Shown here: piece by piece, positions 1 to 13,200 of the stretch
How the letters are laid out: each line of letters opens with the position of its first letter
How positions within the stretch are numbered: the first letter of the stretch is position 1
NCBI GenBank assembly: GCA_963920665.1
Contig: OY987267.1
Coordinates: forward strand, 5,146,001 to 5,210,000
Direction: 5' to 3'
Length of the DNA: 64,000 nucleotides
Source: Straminergon stramineum
Lineage: Eukaryota > Streptophyta > Bryopsida > Hypnales > Calliergonaceae
Program-made: the position numbers and the translations under genes
Notes under the pieces: generated by a model
The model's database searches: none
The model's input: only the letters and a program-made list of their open reading frames with translations
Told to the model about the DNA's origin: nothing

Positions 1-660
1 ATTTAGGTCTATGAAAGTTAGTTCTAATAAGAATCTAGAGAATGAATCCTACCTTTAATCCCTATAGGATATATTTTTGGATATATATACTTCTAAATGA
101 TGTCAACCATACAAAGGTATAGTAGATCATTGTGGCAATGTGTGGAAAAGATTAAAGCCCATTCAACAATGTGAATTGCAAGATTACAACATTTTAAGTG
201 AAACAAAAAGTTTTTTTATCCTTGCTAGACTAACTAAGTAAACTTTGAGTCCTCTTGAAGTGAGATTTTTGCTTTACTTACAACCCAAACCCTACAGTCC
301 ATACCATAGGGCACTACATCTTATTACATACATGTATGCAAAATTTCGTAATCAACTAAAGGTTGGTCTAAATCATCATGCAATATGAAGAGGTTGAGTT
401 CATTAGAATAAAGTAGCCATCTTTTGATGATTTTCTAAACACCAAGGAAAATCTTTTTTTGAAAGTAAAATGGTAAAAATATAGAGCCAAAATTCTCAAA
501 TATTTTGATATTTTAATAAAAATTTGGCAATGTATTGCAAGATTATAACATTTCAATTAAAAAGAAAATATTTTTTGCAACCTAAGGTTAAAACTTTGTC
601 TCTTCTCAATGTAAGACTTTTACATTAAATTTTCTTTTTTTAAAGTTTGCATACTAAGTC

Positions 661-1205
661 ATGTCAACAACACTAGTATGTAAGCCTAGAAATGCTAGCC
701 TATGAGCCTTGAGCCTAGGTAATTATCAATAGACATTCTACAACTATTGAAGGTGTTTACAATATACATACTTATAATAGTTACAAGTACCCTATAACTA
801 TGTAAGGTACTTGTAACATAGGTACCTATAATATAAATATACTATAACTATGGAAGGTGCCTATAACATAGGTACCTAGAACATAGACACCCATATTATA
901 ATTAGGTACTTAATATATAAACATCCTCCAACTATAGAAGGTGCTTATAACATAGACACATATAATATAAATATCTTGTAACCATAGAAGGTGTTTATAA
1001 TATAGGTACCTACAAGATAGATACCTATAATATGAACATCCTATAACCATGGAAGGTGCTTATAACATAGGTACCGACAACATAGACGGTTATAATTATA
1101 AACATCCTATAACTATGGAAGGTACCAATAACATAGGAGCCTAGGCTCCTAAGCTCATGGCTCAAGATCCTAGGCTCACATGCTAGCAACCGTGTAAGTC
1201 ATGTT
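661..1205. repeat. Degenerate tandem array bounded by inverted repeats
   Basis: About seven copies of a unit containing CTATAACTATGGAAGGTGC begin near 740, 794, 843, 927, 979, 1041 and 1107, spaced 49-84 bp, with recurring ATAACATAGGTACC blocks. The array is bracketed by inverted segments: GCTAGCCTATGAGCC near 694 and, reversed, GGCTCACATGCTAGC near 1172. A perfect 14-bp palindrome GGAGCCTAGGCTCC sits at 1136-1149. No coding potential is seen. The arrangement suggests a miniature element with an internal minisatellite, but no target duplication was identified. Confidence 0.7.
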
Positions 1206-3830
1206 AATTACATGCAATTTCAAAAATAGATGAAAGGTTTAGCACAACCTAACCAAATTTCTTTGATTAGCAAAATTGATTTGATGAAGCCTCCTAATTG
1301 GATTTTTATTAAATATACACAAAGAAGATACATTGTTTTACAATTTGTGTCCAATTTTTGAAATATCCATTGAAAACTATAGGCATTGTGGGACCATGAT
1401 AGAATTTCCATTTGTCTATTGTAAATTAGAACATTTGATTAGTCAAATGATTGGTCTTCTAAAGTATAACTTATTGGAGACTAGGCTTTTCTTTTAAATA
1501 ATGAATGAATACAAGTATAATTATCCCATACGCAAAGAGTCCTTTTTTCCTCATCCATCTAGATTCTTATATTAGTACTTTAACATTTGGCAATGGAAAA
1601 TTTCAAACTTATTTTATGCAAATAGTTTATAATTCAAAAAACTTGAATATGAAAATAGGACTCACTTAAAAAATAATTGTTTTGAAGAAGCATATAAATA
1701 GTAAACAAAATTTCTCTTATTAGATTGATTTAATTTTGGTTGGATCTTGTTGGCAATTGATGATTCTAGGGTATCTTATCTTGTAGTTTTGGGACAAATC
1801 CTACATTAAATGCAAACTATGTCATACTTTCATCCATCACATTTTCATCCACACACTTTTTCATTCATTTGTTCTAGCAAAACTCTAATGACATCCAAAC
1901 ATTTTCTCAACAAAAGTTACAAAACCCCATTGCTTGATGAAACCTTTTTGGTATTGTTGTGAAGCGACAAGCTCTATTCTAATTGTATATTTACAATATT
2001 TCAAGTTTCAATAATAGTTGTGCCCAAAATCAATCCAATGTTCATAGAGTTAATATTTTAGACAAAAATTTACATGGGGGATTTTAATTTGGTGGTAGAT
2101 GTGGCAACCATTTGGCTACTTCAACAAGCTATGAGAACATCATGGGAACCAAAGGTGTTTGCAAGGCCTCACATTCTTTCTCAACAAATCTACATTTGGA
2201 CTTCCACTCCATTTGCTACATCCAACTCATGTCCCTTACTAAAAATTTCATAAATGGTATGACAAAAATTGCATAGGATATACAATTAATAAAAATAAGT
2301 AAAGAAAATTTTAACTAAGCCTATAAAACTTTACTCCTAAAAGGATTAGGCATTCAAACTTTGAACAACGGATTGATTTTAACATCTCTTGAGCACTCAA
2401 AATCTTTATTTTGTCATCCATCTAGACATTTGTTGATCTTTTATAAAGGTCTCTTCCATTTATACAATATGGCTTTTAAAAATATTCTATAGCTCAAGGG
2501 ATATCAATATGTTTGACCTCAAAACCATTATTTTCAATTTAAAATATGGTCCTTCAAAAATGGCTTCATGAATTAATTAAATAATGAATGAAAAATCTTT
2601 AAAAATCAACATATATTGAACTTAACATTTTGAACTCAAAGAAAAAAACATTTGAAATTACTTAACATTATTCTAAGTTGCATTTTATTGTACATCTCTA
2701 CAATTTTGGAAATTTAGACTCCCCTTGGTCTTGAAGGGGTGGGTGAAGGGGTTTATTCTCCAAATTTGACATGATAAAGAAATACAAAAAACTACACAAA
2801 AACATTATGTATTATATGAATATAAAAAACATAATCCTTGTAGTAGCAAATAACTATGATAATAAATATTGAAAATAATCTCAATTTTTATCTAAGATGT
2901 TATAATCTTAATATGCACAATGCATTACAACAAGCACTCTTTTTGTATAGAATTTTACATATTGACTATGTCAAGATTTTCTCATAGATTTTGTTGATGT
3001 AGAAATATAGCTTGAGTAGACTAGGTTTGCAAAATATTTTATTTCGTCCCAAATCTAACATCTATTTACTAATGGAAATTTTAAATTTATAAAGTCATAA
3101 AATTGATGCAAATTTAAAAAAAAAAAATCCACTTTCACCTTCTTAGGTATCTATTTGCAATATTTTACGCAAAAAATCACACCAAGTAAGAAAAACTAAG
3201 AGTTGTAGAAGATTTGTCCAATTCATTTGTGGGTAGAACAAGTAGTTTAAATGAGTAGATTCATTTGTCAAAGTAGCTAATTCAAAATGACAATTATAGG
3301 CAAATTATCAATTTGTATTTCAATTTTTTTAAAGTAATTCAAAAAATGCATATGAAAACAAATTATACTAATAAATAATCAAATAATCTGATCTTCAATT
3401 GAAATAATCTTCACTGGTTTTAGAGTTGTTCCAAAAGTCATGAAATAAGTTATCATCTTCTGTTTTGGATCTTTCAATTTGCTTCTTCTTTTCAATAGCA
3501 TTTGAATTATTTATTCAACTGATGGATCACGGTTCTTGACAAGGCACTCAAAGTGTAGTCTTCTTGCACTACTTTCAATGCTATGTAGGCTTTGAAAATT
3601 CATTATCTGAATAGTGATTCAAAAATTTTGACTGTGTCGAGAATTTTTGTCTCTACTATATCAATTATGCTACCCTACCAAAAAATACTAAATTAAGTGA
3701 ATTGAAATTGATATAGTTTCTTTTGGGATTTTAGAATGTAAAAAATTGTGTATATTTCATTGCAAAAATTCAATCTAAATGTACCATAGTTTAGGTTTTA
3801 AAATTTAAAACACGAAAATGCACTTCCCGA
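1206..3830. other. AT-rich intergenic, no gene seen
   Basis: Very AT-rich sequence with frequent stops in all frames. No conserved protein, RNA gene or clear terminal repeat was recognised. Confidence 0.6.
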
Positions 3831-4790
3831 AACCTTAAGTTCAAATAAAGAGCTATCAAACTCATTACACAATCCATCTTACAATTATTGAAACACAAAT
3901 TTTGTTTATAAATAGAAATTACAAATAACTCCAAATCAATAGTTGCATGTTTAAATTTTCAATGGTGAAAATCATGAAAATAATTTACTCCTTCTGTTGG
4001 GACCATTTTCAAAGCAAATGGATAAGTACAAATTTTTAGATCTCAAATCAAGTGAAATTAGCAAGCTTTACTCAAAGCCAAGAAATGAAGTATAATTAGT
4101 AAGCTTTATTCTTCACTAATGGTACATATATGCCTTTGAAGACCTCTCAAAAATCAAATATTCACCTTTTTCAATGAAATTAAAAAGTTTTCAACAATAA
4201 CCTTTGAAATTGTCTATAATTTTTTTTAAAATGGGGAAAGGAATTTAACAACTGATACCAAAACAAGTTTGAAATTTTAGATTGACTATATATGGTTGGT
4301 TGGGCACTTAGGGGTTAACTTAGGTGCAAGTACCTTCACACCTTAACCCCTAATTGCCTACATGATTATGTATGGTCGATCTAAAATTTCAGGCCCATTT
4401 TTGTACGAATAGTTAAATTCTTGTGACCGGTTTAAAAAAATTGGGTAGTTTTGAAGGTTAACTATGGAAAACTTTCATTTTTCATTGAGAAAAGCACATA
4501 TTCAATTATTGAGAGGTCTTCAAAGGCATATGTGTACTAAGAGTGGAGTGTAAGCTTGCTAATTTTACTTCATTTCCCGGCTTTATGCAAAGCTTGGCAA
4601 TTTCATTTGATTTGAGATCTAAGAAATTGTACTTATCCATTTGCTTTGAGAATGGTCCCAAATAAAAGTTTAAAGTCTTCTCATGATTTTCACCATTGAA
4701 AATTTCAACATGCAAGTGTTTATTTGAAGCTATTTGCAATTTCTACTTAAAAACAAAAATTGCATTTCAACAATTGCAAGGTGGATTGTG
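3831..4790. repeat. Large imperfect palindrome, two facing TTAA elements
   Basis: The left arm (about 3831-4318) and right arm (4343-4790) are inverted copies over roughly 450 bp. They share, for example, AAACTCATTACACAATCC in the left arm and its complement near 4790, and the ATGGTGAAAATCATGA and GATCTCAAATCAA blocks. The loop is only 24 bp (4319-4342). The arms meet with GGGGTTAA at 4311-4318 and TTAACCCC at 4343-4350, so two elements of the TTAA family lie end to end in opposite orientation. Confidence 0.8.
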
Positions 4791-5153
4791 TAATGAGTTT
4801 GATGCTTTTTCACGTGAAATTAAGTTTTTTGGAAGTGCACTTTAGTGTTCCAACAATCTTTGAAGTTGTTCATGTTACCTCCAATCCCCCAAAAATGCAA
4901 ATTTGTGAAACATTGTGGACAAAGAGAACATATGAAAAATAGAAAATGTACATTTTATTTGGTACAATATCACAACTCCTAAAAAATTTTGCACTCAAAA
5001 TTGATGTATATACTAATAAACAAGCTCTATAAACATCTATACAGTTAGATTTGGAAAAAAAACACAATTTGCTTCATTGAGGATAACTACGAGCTAATGC
5101 TCTTTTTTCATAGTCAAAATACACTTAGAAAGGCTTAGGCACTTAGGGGTTAA
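4343..5153. mobile_element. TTAA-flanked non-autonomous element, 811 bp
   Basis: The left end reads TTAACCCCTAATTGCCTA and the right end, reverse complemented, TTAACCCCTAAGTGCCTAAG. Both ends carry TTAA. No long reading frame is present, so it is non-autonomous. A partial inverted relative lies immediately to the left. TTAA target plus C-rich termini is typical of piggyBac transposons; the family assignment is inferred. Confidence 0.75.
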
Positions 5154-5575
5154 GTGGTCATAGCTATAAAATTAACCATGGACCCAAAATTATTGTAATG
5201 TACCAATTGCATTCATTATAGGGTACCAATTTAGGATAGTCTATGACATTTTATTGTTTATTCATTCCAAATATCATTGGAATCTTTAAAAGATAGCATT
5301 ATATTATAATACATCCCTTATGAGGAAAATGATATATTTTTACATTTATATAAGCAATAATGTGCAAAAATTCAAAAAAGAATTTAGGTGTCAACCCTAG
5401 AAGGACTTTGAGGTCAAAGAGTGGCCAATAGAAGACTTTCTAGATCACTAGAAAAATAAAGAATGCACCACTATTGGTTCAAAAATCAAATCATTTATGA
5501 CAAAGTACTTTGGTGATAGGTCTAACCCATTCATGGTTAAAGGGGACACTTTTTGGCCTCATTGTCCTTATAGGA

Positions 5576-6523
5576 TTAACCCCTAAATGTATTTGACTAT
5601 GTTTTCACCAAGAATGCTCCAAAACTGCCATTTCTAGTACAAGTTCCAAAATTTAGAAAAAATCCATTTTTGAACACATATAACCATAGGATCTTGTAGT
5701 ATGTTGATTTGAGAAGATGTGGAAAAAATTTCAGAAATTTCCACCTTTTAGATTGCAAGATATTAGCATTTGAATTGACAAAAAGCCTTTTTTTGGCCCT
5801 GCAAAAATCCGGGCAGTTGCACTTCACAAGGTTAGATCATTATGAGAAGATGTCCAAAATGGTTTTAACTCTTTGGATTCATTCTTCAAGGCAAGTTGGC
5901 TACATGCTTGAAATTTTTTAGATCATTTGGAATTGTATAACATATAGGAAAAAATTAGTAAGTACAAAGAAGTAGAGAATGATTCAAAATACTAAATAGT
6001 TAACAATTTATGTATGGAATTGAAAAATGCCAATCCCAATGGTTGTAATGTTGTAATAAACAATCTACACCTAAAATTTTTATTTATCTTCCAAAATATT
6101 AAAAATTTGAGTTAAATATAGGTCTTTAAAGTTTATTTTAGAGTGGAGATCCCATTACTACCCACAACTAAAACTCTTCATAACTTTCATCTCATAAATC
6201 AAAATGGAATGATTCAAAGCTTTCCACATATATATAAATCTAGAAAACCAATTTCAAATTTTAATTTAAAAAAAAATAAAAAATTTAAAGAAGTTTTTTT
6301 TGTTGCTGAGTTTGTCCACCGAGCAATGAAAACTACATATCATACAATTAAATTTTTTAACCATTTATTCAAAAGTTATGAAAATTGTTGGGCCTTAAAG
6401 CTACTCCTTGGGCACATGTTGTGTGAAAATTTCAAAGAAATAAAATAAAAATTCCATATTCGTAGTTAGGACCTCCTTATCGCCATGTTTCCAAAAAACA
6501 CTATTTGGTCCTTTAGGGGTTAA
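5576..6523. mobile_element. TTAA-flanked element, subfamily A copy 1 (948 bp)
   Basis: Starts TTAACCCCTAAATGTATTTG and ends with the complement of TTAACCCCTAAAGGACCAAA. It is closely related along most of its length to the copy at 38173-39148 and, in reverse, to 58288-59222. Short frames inside are not shared as proteins, so it appears non-coding. Confidence 0.8.
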
Positions 6524-7416
6524 GGTAAACCAACCCATAACTGACAACTTCCTATTTCTGCTATCCTACTTTAGGCCCCATTTCCACCACAAAATTCACC
6601 CAAATTTGTTCATTTTATGACAATGCCAATGCATTAATAGCTACAAGGATTAACGTGTCAAGCCTTCATTGGTGAACACTCAAATACTCATAGATACATA
6701 GAATGGTGGTTATAGGTTGTGTATAGAACATTTATGACTCTAGTCTATTGGCAATTTTATAATTTTAGGGCTTACCACTTTAGAAATTCATAGAAAGTAC
6801 AATTTTAATCAGAAAATTAAAATTTCACTTGAGTTTAATTCGTGAACCATGCACACACCTCTAAAAAAATATGTGCCCCTCATACAGTTGGTCCCAATAT
6901 ACTCAGATTGCGAATCAAGGTGGTAATAGGCTTGTCTATTCTACTGTGGGTACCCCCCAAATCGCCCTGTGTCTAAAAGCGCCATCTACAGCAGCTGAAC
7001 ATTCCTAAATTTAGTTATGTACCTATTTGCATAGAACGCTCTTAGAAACAAACTTTGACTGTGAATAACTTTTGCCTATAATATCCAAATGAGGTATTCT
7101 TTGGTGCATTGGAACCTCCTTTCTCTTGCCAACAAGGAAATATAAATATCTGATCAGCCCAATAATAGTAACAATGCACAGTACCAACTTTTGGCGCTTT
7201 TGGGTGTATCTACCTTAATTGGTTTGGCTCAAATATCTCCCCAACACCAATTGCTAATTTGCTATCCCCGAATTGCTTCCGGTCATCCTGTCATCCGGTC
7301 ACACCAGCCCGTCACCCAGTTATTCCTAGCGCCCCAAACAAGCAAGCACTAGCCCCTCAGCAGACCTTCGAGATATGCAAAGCCGACGTTTCGCAGGGTG
7401 ATGGCGAGCTCGCCTT
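6524..7416. other. Intergenic, upstream of trihelix gene
   Basis: AT-rich to about 7250, then rising GC towards the promoter. A run of related GTCATCC/GTCACC words lies near 7280-7320. No gene is recognised. Confidence 0.5.
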
Positions 7417-7473
7417 CCCGACCCGACCCGACCCGACCCCTTCCATCTCGCATCTCGCACCTCGCACCTCGCA
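7417..7473. repeat. Two adjacent microsatellites in promoter
   Basis: A CCCGA pentamer repeats about five times at 7417-7440, followed at once by a 7-mer repeat (CATCTCG/CACCTCG, four copies) at 7444-7471. Both sit about 360-410 bp before the trihelix start codon, probably in the promoter or leader. Confidence 0.85.
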
Positions 7474-7828
7474 GCTTGCTTACATACAGACGAGAATCTC
7501 CGCAACCCAGCTCTTTTAAATTCAAATCCTTCCCTACATCGATTGCAATCCCGAATTAGGGTTTCAGTTTCCTCTGCATTCAGTCGCCCCCCTACTCTCG
7601 CTCTACTTTTGCCACCTTCTGTTAGTAATCTCGTCTCGGGCGTGTTCCAGCATCATGAAGCGCAGGAAAGGTTAAAGGGTTCAGTTTGAAAATTGATCGA
7701 CTCGTTTTGCTGGGATTGAGGGATTGCGAGAGGGGATTGATCTCATGGTCACGTAGGTTTTGTTTTGGAGTGTGTGAATTGGATCTGTTGTTAGGAATTT
7801 TTTGGTGGGTTTGGAAAGAACGCGGTCC
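7474..7828 (+). promoter_or_regulatory. Promoter/5' leader of trihelix gene with telobox
   Basis: This pyrimidine-rich stretch precedes the start at 7829. It contains a TTTTAAA box near 7513 and a telobox-type TTAGGGTTT at 7556-7564, an element common in plant growth and housekeeping promoters. The transcription start is not determinable here. Confidence 0.4.
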
Positions 7829-10211
7829 ATGTTGTCGGTGGTGGGAATGGCGGGTCACGACGAGAGCATGCCCAGCGTGCATTTGGATACCAAGGATGCC
7901 ATAATTGTGGAGGATGCCTTGGCGGATGAGCTTCAAGGCGACGACGCGGGCATCCGGCATTATAAGAAAGGCATGTGGACGGTTTCGGAGCTTCTGGTTT
8001 TGCAAGCGGTGCGACGGGAGGATTTTGAGCGTCAAGCCAAGGGGGGTAACCGGGAGAAGCACAGGTACTCACTCAGTCTGTCTGTCAGTTAGTCAGTCAG
8101 TCAGTCAGTTCTGCTGGTTTGATCATCTCCAGGCATATATCACCAAAAATCCCCCATTTGATTGTCACACCTATTAACGCTGAGTGAATTATTGGCATTA
8201 GACTCCTACAATGCCCTTGATGAATTAATGTCGCGTTAATGTAGCACGGATAGTGTTGATTTGTGATGGTAGTGTCATTGACATTGCCTCGACATTAATC
8301 TAATGCTCTATTCGAGCAACATTAACTCATTGTTAACGACTCTGAACCTAATTGGGGGTAATTTTTCTATAGATGTGCCTTAAGTTGAAACCACTACATG
8401 TGGTAGTGTTCCTTCGGGTTTGCTGGTTTTGGTGTCGGGTGTTGCAATCCCTCAGAGTTCCTGAGAATAAGAATGATATGTGGCGTGAAAGCCCTGAAGT
8501 GGAGAACTTTCACGCCTCAAACGTCTTATTGCTAAGTGAGTTATAGGCACTAGATTCATATAGTGCTCATGATGAATTATTGTTACGTTAATGTTAATGT
8601 AGCACTAATAGTGTTGATTTGTGATGTTAGTGTCATTGATATTGCTTTGACATTGCCTTGACATTGATCGAATGTTCTATGAGATCAACATTTACTCACC
8701 GTTAACGAGTTTTTGAATCTTATAGGGGGATACTTTGCGGTTTGCCCTGTCTTGTGCTAGCTTTCATATTTTGTGTAGTCAAAGGTTGACTACTTTGAGT
8801 TGTTTGCTAGAGCTCTTTGGCTATCAACTATATGACGGCGAGAACTTCGATGAATTAGCCAAAGGTTTAAGCTACCCTCTATACACAGGAGTTGTTGTTG
8901 CATGCCCTGAAAGAGCCTCGAAAAATTTAGATCTCCATAGAATAAGTACGAAAGAATAAGTACGGGGAGTATGACAAAATATTATTACTTGGGAAAAATA
9001 TCCCTTGGGAGTAGGATGAGTGGAAACCACGGCATGTTGTGTTGTGTTCCTTTGAGTTTGCTGCTGGTTTTGATGGCGGGTGTTGCCACCCTCCCTCAGA
9101 GTCCTTGAGAATGGCATGTGGCGTGAAAGCTCTGAAGTGGAGCGAGCGCATAACAGGTCTGCCCACGAGCGGTGGAAGTGGATGGAGGATCGGTGCTGGA
9201 TGCAAGGCGTGCAGCGGAGTGCAGGTCAATGCCAAGACAAGTGGGAGGGGATCACGGCGGGCTTTAAGAAGGTGAACGATTACGAGAAGCAGCAGCTGGC
9301 GATGGGACAACCGTCGTATTGGCAGCTGGGCAGTGACGATAAGAAGAAGCTGCGCCTGCCGCCCAATTTCCACAAGGAGGTGTTTGCAGCGCTCCAAGAG
9401 TGGTACGTGAAGAGCCGCACGGGAGATCCCCCGGGCGTCCTCTTCGACGCGTTAGCCCCTTCCCGAGGAGCAGGTCAGAGCCTCACTGTCGTGATTTCAT
9501 TACATGAAACCAAAGGAAATTTTATTACGACCTTGCAGCGTTGTCCTGCCAATTGCATTGTTGAGGAGCTGCAATCCATACCCTTGGGCCTGTTCTTGAA
9601 GGAGCTCATGATAGTCCTTGCAATGGCGTGTTCTCGATTGTTTAGAATTTGCCTTGCTCCATGGAATGGTTCTCTACATTGATTGAAAATTTTTCTATCG
9701 ACTGTGGAGTAGTGAGGGTTCCCAGCTTCTCGATAATGCTATGTGTATTTCAAGATATTGATGATCTAGTAACACTCCTCTTTTGGCCTTTTGGGGGTTG
9801 ATTATGGCATCAATGTTTGTTGTCCCTCAAGAGCTAAAATGTGTGAAATTTGTGGCAATAGCAAGCAACATGGACTTCTCTGGATCTGTGGGAGAGGAGA
9901 GCGACGAGAATGATGTAGGACCCGTTTCCACAGGGAAGCGGAGGCGGTTCGGAGCTCCCAAACTGGGCGCAATGGATGGCATTGCGGCGGTGCTCGAGCG
10001 GAACAATCGGAGCATTGTGGAGGCCCTGAGGCTGGCCGAAGACAGGAAGGACAACAGACATAAGCAGACCTTACAATTTGAACGAGAAAAGCATCGAGAG
10101 TTGATTGAGCTTCAGAAGCAGCTGGGAACTGGTTACATCACCGCTTTGAACCGGATCGGTGATGCTCTAGACAAGTTTGCCATGGTCATGCAGGCATCAA
10201 TTCGCCACTAG
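7829..10211 (+). CDS. Trihelix (Myb/SANT-like) transcription factor, 300 aa, 3 exons
   Basis: Exons 7829-8064, 9157-9473 and 9862-10211 join in frame (903 nt). The protein has an acidic N-terminus, then a trihelix DNA-binding domain at about residues 44-125: KKGMWTVSELLVL with W50, RWKWMEDRCW (residues 84-93), QCQDKWEGI with W108, and FKKVNDYEK as helix three. A conserved SYWQL..DKKKLRLPPNF segment follows, then a linker with KRRR and a charged C-terminal helix (about residues 248-290). This order fits the ASR3/SIP1-like group of plant GT factors, nuclear repressors or activators that bind GT-type elements; the subgroup is inferred. ATG 7829 is the first in frame; ATG 7847 is an alternative. 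Intron 1 (1092 bp) contains a diverged internal duplication and a CAGT microsatellite. Confidence 0.9.
8073..8110. repeat. CAGT/CTGT tetranucleotide microsatellite
   Basis: Imperfect tetranucleotide repeat (CTGT then CAGT about five times) immediately after the intron 1 donor of the trihelix gene. Likely length-variable. Confidence 0.8.
8177..9155 (+). repeat. Diverged duplication inside trihelix intron 1
   Basis: 8177-8370 matches 8531-8730 (for example GTGTTGATTTGTGATG in both). 8399-8515 matches 9030-9150, including GTGGCGTGAAAGC and CTGAAGTGGAG. The second pair ends at the real exon 2 acceptor (AG at 9155-9156). The first copy has lost the acceptor AG at the matching place. The intron therefore grew by duplication of a roughly 350-600 bp block. 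Confidence 0.8.
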
Positions 10212-13200
10212 CCATTTACTGGACAACCGGTTGAAGCCCGAGACCCTAAAACCTAAACCCTAAAACCTCTTGCCTGCAGGTTCAATGAGGACCGTCATAT
10301 CTTGGATTGGAGGAGGATGGGGGGTTATTACTCTGAACTCTCAGCTTTTTTCAATTGCAATGCGCAATTTGACGATGAAAGTGACAGCGTTATACTTTCC
10401 TAACCTTTGCCTAAGGTAACTGATTAGGCAAGTTGTGGCACTGCTTCCATGTGATGTATATGAGTTCTTGTGTGATCCTACTTCTACCTGGTGTTGATTG
10501 ATTAAGCCAGGCGATGATCAGTCAGTGGTGGTTTCTCGAATCATTGGCCAACTGCTGAAGTGATCACTTAACTCTCTTATTGAATTGGTCGTATTGTTCA
10601 ACGTCACGTCGGAGCTTTTTTGTTGATAGGAAGAGTAGCCTGTAGATGGATTGTGTTGACGTTTTGTAAATTTTCTCCACTATTTGGAGTTGTAACTTTA
10701 GCCTGGACTCTTTCAAAGACTTCATGCAACTGATTTTTTAATTTTCACTGGAAGAGACAGAGAATGTGTCGTTCTTTTGTTTTTGTACAAGTTTTAATGC
10801 ATACCAATTGTTTTTGAGTCATTCACCCAACTGAGACTGATTCCTCTTACTAGTACCTAGTACTCCATTCATATAATGCCACTTTTATGACATTTTTTAG
10901 TTTTTTTGTGAGTGCATTGCTCACAGCTTCATTCATTCGATGTTAGGGCGAGGGTAAACACAATTTAAAGGGCACTCCACATTGTGGTCAAAGGTTGAGA
11001 GGTTGTTAATTCCACCAAGCATGATTGCAAGCACCCAAGAATTTGTCCTCTTGATCCTTTACACTAGAAGGCAATGACCAAAGGTCATTGCCCTTTAAAA
11101 TTCCTACATAGCAACACTTTTTGACCAAGGTGATGGACTTTGAAAGGAAGTTTGGATTGGACATGAAAAGAAGTCCAATCTATGGTTGTGATGTCTTTGA
11201 ATTTTTTTCATAGATTGGAGGGATTGTTTTTCGCATGGAAGAAAGTAGGATGCTTAGATGCCTTGCCCTCCTTTACCCCCATTGTATATGCAAATACAAG
11301 GTTGCCATTGGAGTTTGTAACCTAGTCTTCACCATTGCAATGGCAAGCCTTGGCATTCAATGGATACACCTTCTACATCTTTTGCTTCTAGGAATTAATA
11401 AATGGGTGAGGCCTTATGCTATAATAGTTATCATGCCAATGTCAAAATGCCCACAATGACATACTTTCTAACTATGAAAACCAAAAGTAGAACAAGAATG
11501 CATTCCTTTTTAGAATTCATTACTAGAGATGTAGAAATTCAGAAATTAGATGAATTACTATGGAGTGAGATGGATAGAAGCTGAGCAAATGATATGAGTT
11601 TGGACTTTGGGCTTGGCATGTGGAGGCTTCACACTATAGCCATCCAACTTGAAAGGTTGTGAGAGTCCATTGCCAAGGGTTTGGATTTTGGGCTTGGGCT
11701 TTGGAGGCTTCACATTATGGTCAGCTGAAGACTCCAATTCCTATATTTTATTGCCTATTTTCAACCTATTTTTTTGAACTCTCAACAAAGTTTGGCCACT
11801 CATTCCTATAGACTTTCAATTTGGATGTCTATAGTGTGTAGTTGCCTTAAGAATGTGCTAGTGGTGTCTAATTTAATCAACAACGCCTTATATATTGTGC
11901 TTGTCAATTATTGTTCTCGACCATTACGATTAGAATCCCCCCTTAAAAATAGATGCTAGAGTTTTAGAAAAATTCTTATTTTTTTACATGGAAAAATTGC
12001 AAAATTTGAGTGAATATTTTTGTTTAAAGAATATGCCAAATTTGATTTTCCAACTTTAATTAAATATTTGGTATGAAATGCCGATCCTAATAGCCAAATA
12101 TGGTACTAATTTCTTGCCCCTACTCTAATTCTATAGTTTCAAAACCAAATTAGAGGTTAGATTTTCCAAAAGTAAAAAGACCTATATTCCATATCAACTC
12201 TTGCATTTTACTAGAGCTTTAGGTCTGGTTCAAATCTAAACCAACCATTGTAGTCGACAAAGCCCTTTGTCCATTGGATTGTCCACCTTGATGTGGAGGG
12301 AAATTGCTAAATTATCAATGATTTTGTTTGTCCGGTGAATGGTTTCACATTGGGAACTAAGTGTCCAGTGAAATTATATTTTAGCCCCCCATATCATTAT
12401 TTTATAATTACCACGTATCGAGTAAACATTAAATAATATGTGTACTATTAAGGGAGTATTTAAGTTTTTTGTGTGGAAGGTGAGTATTCTATTTGTGTTT
12501 TTGTTTTTGTCCATGTGAAGGGGGGCTACTTTTTTGCTACATGTTTAAATATGTGTTATGTTCTATGTCTAATAATGGGTCTTGAATTATTTTTTGTAGT
12601 AATTATAGGTAAGTATTTGCATAGTGAGGTTCACCAAACTGAGGGATTTAGGATTGTCTAATATTGTGGCTTTATATGCATTTATTGGCATAATGGGTAT
12701 TTTGTCTAAGAAACAAACTTAGAAATTGGTTAAGAAAATATGTAATACTAATATAATGAAACTGAAGTGAAACAACTTTTAAGATTAGGTATGTATTAAC
12801 AATAAATGAGAATCTTAGTTTGTTAAAACTATTTTATCTTGAAGATTTTGAGTATGAAAAAATTTCATTCTAATAACACTTTGAGCAATCTCTAATTAAA
12901 GAATCTTTTAAAATAATCCTACATGCCCCCCAAAGTTCCCAAGCTATTTCAATAATGAAATCTATTAAAAAATAGAGAAATAATTTAATGATACCTTTTA
13001 AAATGTAAAATACTTATAAAAATTTGAACATCTTATTTCATTACATATTATTATGGACATTGAAAATTTCGATTGCTCAAAATTTCATATAAAATCCTAT
13101 TTTTTCCTTCTATATTAGAATTTGTACATTTATGCATTACAACAACGCATTGCTTTTTTAACATGAATATTAATTGAGATTATATATATATATATATAAT

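Noticed and set aside
8927..9397. 156-codon minus-strand frame
   Set aside because: Antisense to trihelix exon 2 and its intron; no protein features, and the plus-strand exon fully explains the conservation.
10245..10268. Telomere-like CCTAAACCCTAAAACC run
   Set aside because: Only about three degenerate units just after a stop codon; too short for an interstitial telomere, and teloboxes are common in plant genes.
11235..11584. Overlapping plus-strand frames of 60-74 codons
   Set aside because: No family resemblance, and local sequence shows tandem duplication typical of non-coding DNA.
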